A stretch of 5,471 bases of DNA. Origin: JAKAGZ01 sp035266865. Lineage in GTDB: Bacteria > Bacteroidota > Ignavibacteria > Ignavibacteriales > Ignavibacteriaceae. Shown here piece after piece: positions 1 through 5,471 of this stretch. The notes under the pieces are model-generated. The model was not told the origin of the DNA, did no database searches, and saw only the letters and a list, made by a program, of their open reading frames with translations. Each line of letters opens with the position of its first letter. The first letter of the stretch is position 1. A program made the position numbers and the translations under genes. The stretch covers positions 1 through 5,471 of the forward strand of contig DATFMR010000069.1 of the NCBI GenBank assembly GCA_035266865.1, written 5' to 3'.

Positions 1-334
1 ATCATAGTGTAAATAAGTCTAATTGATATATACAATTTAGATGTTTTCGTTTCATATCCGTTCGGGATTATATAGATGCAAACAAACCTACTAAGTTTTG
101 ATGTAATTATTTCTTAAATACTGCCCACTATTGCTTATGTACAGATTCTTTTGTCGGGATTTAAATTCAGTCTAACAAGGCAACGAAAAGTAATGATTTT
201 TTTTCAAAATCAATTTAATATAAAAAGTAAAGACTAACAGAAAATTAAATATATTAAATGAGCTGAATAAGCGAAGCACATAGATTGGGAATCATCAGAA
301 GAAACTGCGAGAAACAAACAGGGTTTAATAAAAC
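1..334. other. Upstream non-coding stretch, no gene identified
   Basis: This is AT-rich sequence with no convincing open frame on either strand. The one local structure I see is an inverted repeat at 194-212 (TGATTTT, five-base loop, AAAATCA). It has almost no G+C and no T-run after it, so it is not a convincing terminator. No clear TAnnTTTG promoter with a partner box was found for the flippase gene downstream, so the gene may be transcribed from further left, as part of a longer polysaccharide cluster, or from a promoter I cannot recognise. Confidence 0.6.
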
Positions 335-1792
335 ATGGATAAAAAACTAAAAAGTAAAATATTAAAAGGTTCAGCCTCTACATCTATTGGAACCATTTCT
401 GGAATGATATTTCAATTCTTTACTATAATGATTTTGACGCGATATGTGACGAAGGATGATTTAGGTATATATGTTTTAGTTTTGGTCATTGTAAATATGT
501 TCACTTTGCTTGGTGGACTTGGGGTTGGACTTACTATGGTAAAATTTATTGCTAGTAAAAAAAAGGAAGAAAACCGAAATATTTTACTCCCTGTCCTATT
601 GATAAGAGCCTTTGGCTCCTTATTATTCAGTTTGTTTTTTTTACTAACCGCCAAACATATTCTGCATTTTTTTGATGACAGAATACTTCAATATGGCTGG
701 TACATAATAGTAATTTTTATTCTAGCAAACTACCGGGATTTGTTTTATCAATTAATGCAAGGGCTTAATCAGTTCAGACAGTATTCAATTGTAAATGTTG
801 TTTCTTCAGTGTTTAGATTATTTATAGTAGTGCTTTTCCTATTATTTAGTAATCTGGATATTCGATTACTCCTAATAATAGAAATTCTTTCTACAGTGCA
901 ACCATTAATCCATCAGTTGCTTGTAATTCCATTTAAAAAATATCTTCACATAAAACCAAGCTGGGAAACATATAAGAAGATAATCAAATTTAGCTTTCCG
1001 TTATATTTAAATAATTTGGTTGTATTTATCAACGGCAGAATGAATATATTTATTATAGGGGCATATTTGAATCCTGCTAGCATAGCAAATTACGACATTG
1101 CAAGAAAAATGCCAACGGCATTTAATAAAATTTATGGATCTTTCATAATAGTCTACTTTCCTAACCTGGCAGCACTTTTTTCAGAAGAAAATAAAAAGCC
1201 TGCAGTTAACCTAATTGAAAAATCTGTAGGACTCTATTCCATTTCAATGGTCTTTGTGGTTTTATTCATATTCTTTTTCAGAAATGAACTAACTGTATTA
1301 CTTTATTCAGAACTATATGCTGATGTTTCATTAGCATTTGCGTTACTTATGTTGAATTTTTTTATAGCGGGTCTAAGGTCTCTAATTAGTTATGCTTTTA
1401 CACCTGCGGGTTACCCATCTGTACCAGTGCGAATAAATGCTTTCGGAAGTGTTATTAGCATTGGGTTTTCCTTTCTATTCATTCCCATCTATGGCTATAT
1501 GGGAGCAGTATATTCCCTCCTGATAATGAATACAGCTCTAACATTTTTAACTTACAGGTACTCGGTAAAATATAAAATTAATCCCAAAATAAAATTATTT
1601 TTAAAGCCAATCTTTCTTTTTTTTATCGCACCACTTTCATTATTATTCAATGAACAAAATTCTTTGCTGTTAAATAGCCTGATGTTTATAATCGCTTTGA
1701 TATTGGGGTGGATTATTAGCAATGAATTTAGATCAATTGTGGAACTTGTGATTTCGTACGCAAAGAGATTTGGTATTCGGCACAATTCATAG
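335..1792 (+). CDS. Oligosaccharide flippase family protein (Wzx/MATE-like polysaccharide exporter)
   Basis: The 485-residue product is very hydrophobic, with about 12-13 likely membrane segments (roughly 15-35, 45-67, 85-105, 121-140, 155-173, 177-198, 219-245, 295-316, 331-350, 365-385, 388-408, 422-438 and 445-462). Length and topology fit the Polysacc_synt/MVF flippases. The N-terminus is typical of them: a short basic stretch (MDKKLKSKILKGS), a first helix ending in ILTRY, then a DDLGIY turn and a Gly-rich second helix (LLGGLGVGL). Such proteins flip undecaprenyl-linked sugar units from the cytoplasmic to the periplasmic face of the inner membrane for O-antigen, capsule or exopolysaccharide assembly. 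The substrate cannot be read from sequence. The ATG at 335 is preceded only by a weak AGGG (320-323) at 11 bases, but weak ribosome sites are usual in this group and the first helix starts soon after. No glycosyltransferase or polymerase gene is visible beside it. A teichuronic-type or other MATE-like exporter is the main alternative. Confidence 0.88.
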   Translation: MDKKLKSKILKGSASTSIGTISGMIFQFFTIMILTRYVTKDDLGIYVLVLVIVNMFTLLGGLGVGLTMVKFIASKKKEENRNILLPVLLIRAFGSLLFSLFFLLTAKHILHFFDDRILQYGWYIIVIFILANYRDLFYQLMQGLNQFRQYSIVNVVSSVFRLFIVVLFLLFSNLDIRLLLIIEILSTVQPLIHQLLVIPFKKYLHIKPSWETYKKIIKFSFPLYLNNLVVFINGRMNIFIIGAYLNPASIANYDIARKMPTAFNKIYGSFIIVYFPNLAALFSEENKKPAVNLIEKSVGLYSISMVFVVLFIFFFRNELTVLLYSELYADVSLAFALLMLNFFIAGLRSLISYAFTPAGYPSVPVRINAFGSVISIGFSFLFIPIYGYMGAVYSLLIMNTALTFLTYRYSVKYKINPKIKLFLKPIFLFFIAPLSLLFNEQNSLLLNSLMFIIALILGWIISNEFRSIVELVISYAKRFGIRHNS

Positions 1793-1851
1793 AGTTTATA
1801 TGGATTAGAAGGAAATTAAAATAGTTGACTCTTTAACACGGAACTTGAAGG

Positions 1852-1888
1852 AGCTTATAAATGCTTAGTGTAAAGCAGCAAATAAGCT
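1852..1888. repeat. Nested inverted repeat (stem-loop)
   Basis: A perfect 7-base inverted repeat, AGCTTAT (1852-1858) and ATAAGCT (1882-1888), encloses a second perfect 5-base one, TGCTT (1862-1866) and AAGCA (1873-1877), with a six-base inner loop. Transcribed, this would fold as a two-step hairpin. It begins 60 bases after the flippase stop. There is no T-run after it, so it does not look like an intrinsic terminator. The function is unknown. Confidence 0.5.
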
Positions 1889-1892
1889 AGTA

Positions 1893-1951
1893 TCCTAAGT
1901 GAGCATTTAGATTTGGTGCATAGAGCAAGAATACGTGCTCTAAATTTAGGA
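1893..1951. repeat. Hairpin within an outer helix
   Basis: A perfect 7-base inverted repeat, TAGAGCA (1921-1927) and TGCTCTA (1936-1942), has an eight-base loop. It is enclosed by TCCTAA (1893-1898) and TTAGGA (1946-1951), a further perfect 6-base pairing. TAG (1888-1890) and CTA (1952-1954) could extend the outer helix past a two-base bulge, although base 1888 would then be shared with the preceding stem. Nested helices of this sort suggest a folded RNA, but AT-rich DNA produces some of these by chance. Confidence 0.4.
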
Positions 1952-1965
1952 CTATAAACCGAAGC

Positions 1966-1996
1966 GACTTTCTACTTAAACTTCAAGCAGAAAGTC
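1966..1996. repeat. Inverted repeat with 8-base stem
   Basis: GACTTTCT (1966-1973) pairs perfectly with AGAAAGTC (1989-1996). After one A/C mismatch, CTT (1975-1977) pairs with AAG (1985-1987), leaving a seven-base loop. It is the strongest single stem in this intergenic region. It is followed by AGACAATTT rather than a T-run, so it is at best an atypical terminator for the flippase gene. Its 3' arm can also pair with sequence about 150 bases upstream (see findings). Confidence 0.5.
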
Positions 1997-2368
1997 AGAC
2001 AATTTATGCATAGTTTTCTTTTAGAAGTACTTACAACTCAAATAAACCAGGAGTTAAAAATCTAGAAAAAATTTTGCCGCCTGTATATGATATAATACTA
2101 TGAAAACAATTCATTGTATCGGAAAATTTTTCTTACATATATGCACTAATTATCTTCTTGATTTCCCCATTTATTTTTTCACTCTAAAGAATTTACAAAA
2201 AATAATTCTAGAAGAATATCACAAGAAAATATTTAGGTTTAACTGCACTAACCCGCTTTTACTATGATTATATCACGTATATTCTACCGGTTATTATTAC
2301 TTCTAATAATTTTATTATACTTGATTAAAGGATTCCAAATTTTATAAACAAAGATTTTATGAATATTA

Positions 2369-2399
2369 TTTATATTTTAATTAAATGGCACTATATTTG
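2369..2399 (+). promoter_or_regulatory. Bacteroidota-type promoter for the secreted protein gene
   Basis: TATATTTG (2392-2399) is an exact match to the TAnnTTTG -7 box used by the primary sigma factor of Bacteroidota. Nineteen bases upstream lies TTTA (2369-2372), a three-of-four match to the TTTG -33 box at the usual spacing. Transcription would start near 2405, giving a leader of about 130 bases. The assignment is by motif only. In DNA this AT-rich the -33 match alone carries little weight, but the -7 box and spacing together are good. Confidence 0.5.
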
Positions 2400-2494
2400 C
2401 AGGCAGAGGTACCTGTTCTTTAGATCTAGCTCCTTATGACTAAATCCAATGATTTAATTCTGTGAAATTAGCAATTTAATTAATCTGATTTCTA

Positions 2495-2509
2495 CCTAAA
2501 AAATTTAGG
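2495..2509 (+). promoter_or_regulatory. Small hairpin just upstream of the ribosome site
   Basis: CCTAAA (2495-2500) and TTTAGG (2504-2509) form a perfect 6-base stem with a three-A loop in the leader, ending 14 bases before the AAAGGA ribosome site. It does not cover the ribosome site or the chosen ATG, but it would hide the AGG in front of the earlier ATG at 2515. It could affect message stability or translation, or be chance. Confidence 0.3.
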
Positions 2510-2523
2510 CTAATATGATGTGG

Positions 2524-2529
2524 AAAGGA
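2524..2529 (+). promoter_or_regulatory. Ribosome binding site that decides the start at 2536
   Basis: AAAGGA lies six bases before the ATG at 2536, a near-ideal Shine-Dalgarno position. The earlier in-frame ATG at 2515 would add MMWKGPT, which is not part of a normal signal peptide, and would put this ribosome site inside the coding region. From 2536 the protein begins MKK, as a signal peptide should. Confidence 0.7.
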
Positions 2530-2535
2530 CCAACT

Positions 2536-5307
2536 ATGAAAAAACATTTAACATATCCTGTCATTCGCTCAATATTCCGATTACCTATTTTAATTATTTA
2601 TTTTCTATTTTCTGGATTCTTACCGTCTATTTATGCGAATACCTATTATGTATCAGCAACAGCAAGTGGGTCAGGTAGCGGATCAAAGTCTAGTCCCTGG
2701 ACCATTTATCAGGCCGCCTCAAATGCTACGGCAGGAGATACGGTATTCTTAGCAGCGGGCACCTATGCTTTAAATTCCGTTTTATCTTTCAATAATTCTG
2801 GAAGTGCTTCTAACCCGATTGTTTTCAGAGGTGTGAGAATAGATGAAGATGAACGTACAACAACTACGGGAAATACCTATTTAAGACAAGACAATTCAAC
2901 TACTGGCGGACAAATAAGTATTAGCGGTAGTTATGTAACTCTTGAGAATATGGTAATAAGGCAACAATACCCTAAGTATTTAATAACGATAGGTGGTTCA
3001 CACGCTACTTTGGACTCAGTGGTAACACAATACCCATCAAATGTTAGCGATGGCAGTAATCACACAATAAAAACAACAGCAGATTATACAACATTGAGAT
3101 ATTGTTATTTCTGGCGTTCACCAAGAACAGTAGTCTGGGTTGAACCGATTTATCCTAATACTTGCGACTATTTTTTAATGGAACATACTACTATAGCCGG
3201 CTTTGATAATCATTATGCTATACAACTTATGCCGCAGACCAGAAGTACTCCAGTGCCTAAAGTAACAAATGCCATAATTAGAGATTGCACTTTTTTAGAT
3301 GGAGGATATGAATCATCACTATATATCAGAAATGTTTTTAATTGTAGAATTTACAATAATCTTTTTATTAACTCACTTGGTAGATATGCGGACTTACAGT
3401 TATTTATTACTGACGGTATAGTCCAAGAAGCCGGATATGATGCTGCAAGTATTTTTGCAAATAACACAATTTATAGCACTCTCGTAGGTGGTTCGGGTGT
3501 AAAATCCGCATCTTCTATCTTACTAATGGGTGACAGTAACCAAAATGGATGGACAATAAAAAATAATGTTTGTTCAGTAGCCGATGGAACAACACCTTAT
3601 AGGTATGTCCCTAATACCACTACAACCGCTGGACAAGGCTTTAGTATTGATTATAACCTTATTTATGTTTGGAATAAATCAGTAACATCATTATCCAGTT
3701 CTTGGACGTTACCTAATAGTAGTAGCACTACTTCATATAGTTGGAGTGGTTGGCAGTCAAGAGGATTTGATACTCATAGTATAATAGACGCAAATCCTAA
3801 TTTTGTAAATCCTACAACAAATCAGTCCACTTGGAATTTTAAATTAGGCACGAATATAACTGGTGAAGATTTATCTTCCTGGGGAATAACAACTGATCGT
3901 GATGGTAATCCAAGAGACCCTAATAATCCAACAATAGGAGCATTCGAATTTACAAATGGTGGAGGAGGGGGCAATATCCGGCCAAATCCACCTGCTGGTC
4001 CTACTCCAACAAATGGAGCAATAAATCAGCCTATTAGTTCGACACTTAGCTGGAATTGCTCAGATCCTAACGGAGATCCGTTGACATATAGTGTTTACTT
4101 TGGAACAACTAGTAACCCTCCTTTAGTCGCAAGTAATCAATCAAATGCTAGCTACGTTCCAGGCCAGTTAAATAACAACACAACTTATTATTGGAAAATT
4201 GTAGCAAAAGATAATCTCGGTGCAACTACTTCGAGCCCTATCTGGAATTTTTTAACAACAGGTGCTACTGGTGGTGGTGGAAACGATGTTATTCCTCCAA
4301 AATTAATACGAGTACAATGCACTCAATCTGACGTGGTGGTGCTTGACTTTTCTGAACCACTAAATAAAAATTTGGCAAGCAATGTGGGAAATTATGTAAT
4401 ATCTAACCAAATCCATGTGCTTAGTGCTAAGATAGATTCATCACTTGATAGAATAACTTTAACAACAGATGCAGCAAATGTAAACCAGCTATATACAGTT
4501 ACAGTAAATAATCTAGCTGATACTGCTGGTAATTTAATTTCTTCTCAAGCACATTCTTTATTTTATAAACTCCTTGAAGTTGGTTCAACCGGTTATACCA
4601 ATTATTTAATTGATAACGTAGAAGCATCGTCAACATCAGATACTAACACTAGTGCATCCAAAACATTGGATGGCCTGGTAAATGGTGATCCAGATCCTAA
4701 TTCAAGATGGGCATCACAAGCCATGCCGCAGTGGATTCAATTTGACTTAGGGGCCCCCCAACCTGTTAATATAATTGCTGTTTCGTTCTACCAGTGGAAT
4801 AATGGACGAATATATAATTATTCAATTGAAACATCAGATGATTCTGTTAAATGGCAACAAGTAGTCACCAATGCAAGTTCTAGCAGTCAAGAATGGACAA
4901 TCAAAGACTTTACAAACTTGACTACCCGCTACATAAGAATAATTTGTTTAAGCAATAATCAAGGGGACTGGGCAGGAATTTGGGAAGCCCGTATCCTCAA
5001 ATCGGATAAAGCAACACCCATAGAAATAAGCAATAATGTACCTCAGAGTTTTGCGCTTGAACAAAATTACCCAAATCCTTTTAACCCAACAACTAATATT
5101 AGATTTTCAATTCCGCAAGAAAGCTTCGTAACTCTGAAAGTATATGATATTCTGGGAAATGAAATTGCAACATTAGTAAATGAAAGGAAACCACGGGGAA
5201 CCTATAATGTAAAATTCAATGCAAGTAATTTGGCCAGCGGCATATATTTTTGTAGAATCCAGGCAAGCAATTTTATTAGTACAAGAAAAATGATACTATT
5301 AAAATAA
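2536..5307 (+). CDS. Secreted beta-helix protein with FN3-like, Ig-like, discoidin-like and T9SS sorting domains
   Basis: The product is 923 residues when started at the ATG after the strong ribosome site. Residues 1-34 are a signal peptide (MKK, hydrophobic core, probable cut after SIYA). Residues 35-473 look like a right-handed parallel beta-helix. The opening YYVSATASGSGS...SPW..YQAASNATAGDTVFLAAGTY is typical of pectate-lyase-like proteins. Asn pairs recur on successive coils (274-275, 309-310, 343-344), and the region ends in DRDGNPRDPNNPTIGAFEF (454-472), the usual close of this fold. A Gly linker (475-479) leads to a fibronectin-III-like domain (about 484-575, with TYYWKIVAKDNLG). A second Gly linker (579-582) leads to an SbsA-type Ig-like domain (584-682, with LDFSEPL and YTVTVNNLAD). 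Residues 690-823 resemble an F5/8 type C (discoidin/CBM32) sugar-binding domain (LDG, SRWAS, QWIQFDLG). Residues 838-923 are a T9SS type A sorting domain (NYPNPFNPTT, YDILGNEIATLVNE, GIYFCRI). It should cross the outer membrane by T9SS and stay on, or leave, the cell surface. A polysaccharide lyase, epimerase or glycan-binding adhesin is plausible, but no catalytic residues can be assigned. Confidence 0.85.
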   Translation: MKKHLTYPVIRSIFRLPILIIYFLFSGFLPSIYANTYYVSATASGSGSGSKSSPWTIYQAASNATAGDTVFLAAGTYALNSVLSFNNSGSASNPIVFRGVRIDEDERTTTTGNTYLRQDNSTTGGQISISGSYVTLENMVIRQQYPKYLITIGGSHATLDSVVTQYPSNVSDGSNHTIKTTADYTTLRYCYFWRSPRTVVWVEPIYPNTCDYFLMEHTTIAGFDNHYAIQLMPQTRSTPVPKVTNAIIRDCTFLDGGYESSLYIRNVFNCRIYNNLFINSLGRYADLQLFITDGIVQEAGYDAASIFANNTIYSTLVGGSGVKSASSILLMGDSNQNGWTIKNNVCSVADGTTPYRYVPNTTTTAGQGFSIDYNLIYVWNKSVTSLSSSWTLPNSSSTTSYSWSGWQSRGFDTHSIIDANPNFVNPTTNQSTWNFKLGTNITGEDLSSWGITTDRDGNPRDPNNPTIGAFEFTNGGGGGNIRPNPPAGPTPTNGAINQPISSTLSWNCSDPNGDPLTYSVYFGTTSNPPLVASNQSNASYVPGQLNNNTTYYWKIVAKDNLGATTSSPIWNFLTTGATGGGGNDVIPPKLIRVQCTQSDVVVLDFSEPLNKNLASNVGNYVISNQIHVLSAKIDSSLDRITLTTDAANVNQLYTVTVNNLADTAGNLISSQAHSLFYKLLEVGSTGYTNYLIDNVEASSTSDTNTSASKTLDGLVNGDPDPNSRWASQAMPQWIQFDLGAPQPVNIIAVSFYQWNNGRIYNYSIETSDDSVKWQQVVTNASSSSQEWTIKDFTNLTTRYIRIICLSNNQGDWAGIWEARILKSDKATPIEISNNVPQSFALEQNYPNPFNPTTNIRFSIPQESFVTLKVYDILGNEIATLVNERKPRGTYNVKFNASNLASGIYFCRIQASNFISTRKMILLK

Positions 5308-5337
5308 CCTTTAACTTCTTTGTCAGGATAGCCTGCT

Positions 5338-5471
5338 TGACCTGCCCCCAGTTTTATGTGCCAATGATAAGTTAGTTTCTTTCCATTATCAAGCATTGAC
5401 CACCTGATATGGAATAATTATTTCCGGTGCCGGAGGTCTATAGCCTAATGCGCTGTGTGGTCGGAGAGTAT
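5338..5471 (-). mobile_element. IS3-like insertion sequence, one end only
   Basis: The plus-strand sequence from 5338 begins TGACCTGCCCCCAGTTTTAT, which has the TGACC...CCC form of IS3-family terminal inverted repeats. It lies about 50 bases beyond the stop of a minus-strand transposase, exactly where the transposase-distal end should be. The element begins 30 bases after the stop of the secreted protein gene and runs out of the window, so the other end and any target duplication cannot be seen. The transposase part is richer in G+C than the flanking sequence, as expected for a mobile element. The exact boundary is inferred from motif form alone. Confidence 0.7.
5389..5471 (-). CDS. IS3-family transposase, C-terminal fragment (cut by the window edge)
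   Basis: Read on the minus strand, the 26 codons before the TGA at 5389-5391 give TLRPHSALGYRPPAPE followed by IIIPYQVVNA. The (N/T)xRPHSxLGYRPP block is the signature near the C-terminus of the rve (DDE) integrase core in IS3-family transposases (OrfB), just after the catalytic Glu region. The next residue upstream ends in AT, which would allow the usual Asn of the YNTxRPH motif. The N-terminal helix-turn-helix, the DDE triad and any OrfA/OrfB frameshift lie beyond the window, so I cannot say whether the enzyme is intact. The enzyme would cut and rejoin DNA at the terminal repeats. IS481-type transposases share this motif and are the main alternative. Confidence 0.82.
   Translation of the reverse strand, partial: TLRPHSALGYRPPAPEIIIPYQVVNA

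Larger units (their letters stand above)
1793..2535. other. Long intergenic region with inverted repeats and a promoter/leader
   Basis: About 740 bases separate the flippase stop from the start of the secreted protein gene. The left part (1826-1997) is dense in inverted repeats, listed separately. The middle part (2000-2368) is AT-rich and holds only a doubtful 55-codon open frame (2100-2267), whose ATG lies inside a hairpin (2095-2119: ATAC, T mismatch, ATGAA, five-base loop, TTCAT, T, GTAT). The right part holds a Bacteroidota-type promoter, a leader of about 130 bases and the ribosome site for the downstream gene. I see no canonical intrinsic terminator (G+C-rich stem followed by a T-run) after the flippase gene. 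Confidence 0.6.

Noticed and set aside
91..100. TAAGTTTTG as a possible -7 promoter box for the flippase
   Set aside because: It has one extra T compared with TAnnTTTG, no TTTG partner at the right spacing, and lies over 230 bases from the start codon.
194..212. TGATTTT/AAAATCA hairpin as a terminator of an upstream gene
   Set aside because: The stem is nearly all A and T, no T-run follows on the plus strand, and no gene end is visible upstream.
412..654. 80-codon minus-strand open frame inside the flippase gene
   Set aside because: It lies wholly within a well-supported membrane protein gene on the other strand, has no recognisable motif, and is explained as a shadow of that gene.
1552..1785. 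77-codon minus-strand open frame in the 3' part of the flippase gene
   Set aside because: It is antisense to confident coding sequence, with no ribosome site or domain. It is a shadow frame.
2074..2096. TTGCCG with TATAAT as a sigma-70 promoter
   Set aside because: The spacer is only 11 bases, far short of the usual 16-18, and a TATAAT is expected by chance in such AT-rich sequence.
1793..2535. CRISPR array or tRNA gene in the intergenic gap
   Set aside because: There are no regularly spaced direct repeats, and no cloverleaf with the conserved T-arm sequence could be found.
5202..5396. 64-codon minus-strand open frame spanning the end of the secreted protein gene and the IS end
   Set aside because: It crosses the insertion boundary, overlaps the T9SS domain antisense, and uses a different frame from the transposase tail, which has a clear family motif. 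It is an artefact.

Overview
This AT-rich window looks like part of a genome from the Bacteroidota/Chlorobi group, most likely Ignavibacteria. The evidence is the C-terminus of the large secreted protein: a type IX secretion (T9SS) sorting domain of the NYPNPFNPTT type, ending in a basic ISTRKMILLK tail. This style is common in Ignavibacteria and relatives. A perfect TAnnTTTG -7 promoter box, the Bacteroidota form, agrees with this. The lineage call is inference from motifs, not from a database search.

Layout: bases 1-334 hold no gene that I can support. A plus-strand gene (335-1792) encodes a polytopic membrane protein of the oligosaccharide flippase (Wzx/MATE-like) family. A gap of about 740 bases follows. 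Its first part (about 1826-1997) carries a cluster of inverted repeats that could fold into a compound RNA, and its last part carries a promoter, a leader and a small hairpin for the next gene. The second plus-strand gene (2536-5307) encodes a 923-residue secreted multidomain protein: signal peptide, right-handed parallel beta-helix, fibronectin-III-like domain, Ig-like domain, discoidin-like (F5/8 type C) carbohydrate-binding domain and T9SS sorting domain. Thirty bases after its stop lies the terminal inverted repeat of an IS3-like insertion sequence. Its transposase reads on the minus strand, and only the last 26 codons are inside the window.

How they may work together: the flippase would move lipid-linked glycan units across the inner membrane for a surface polysaccharide. 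The beta-helix protein would be exported by T9SS to the outer surface, where it could bind or cut a polysaccharide. The two genes are far apart and the second has its own promoter, so they are probably separate transcription units. A shared role in surface glycans is only an inference. The insertion sequence marks the right-hand edge as a site of past rearrangement. I see no clearly new multi-gene system here. The least explained element is the inverted-repeat cluster between the two genes.
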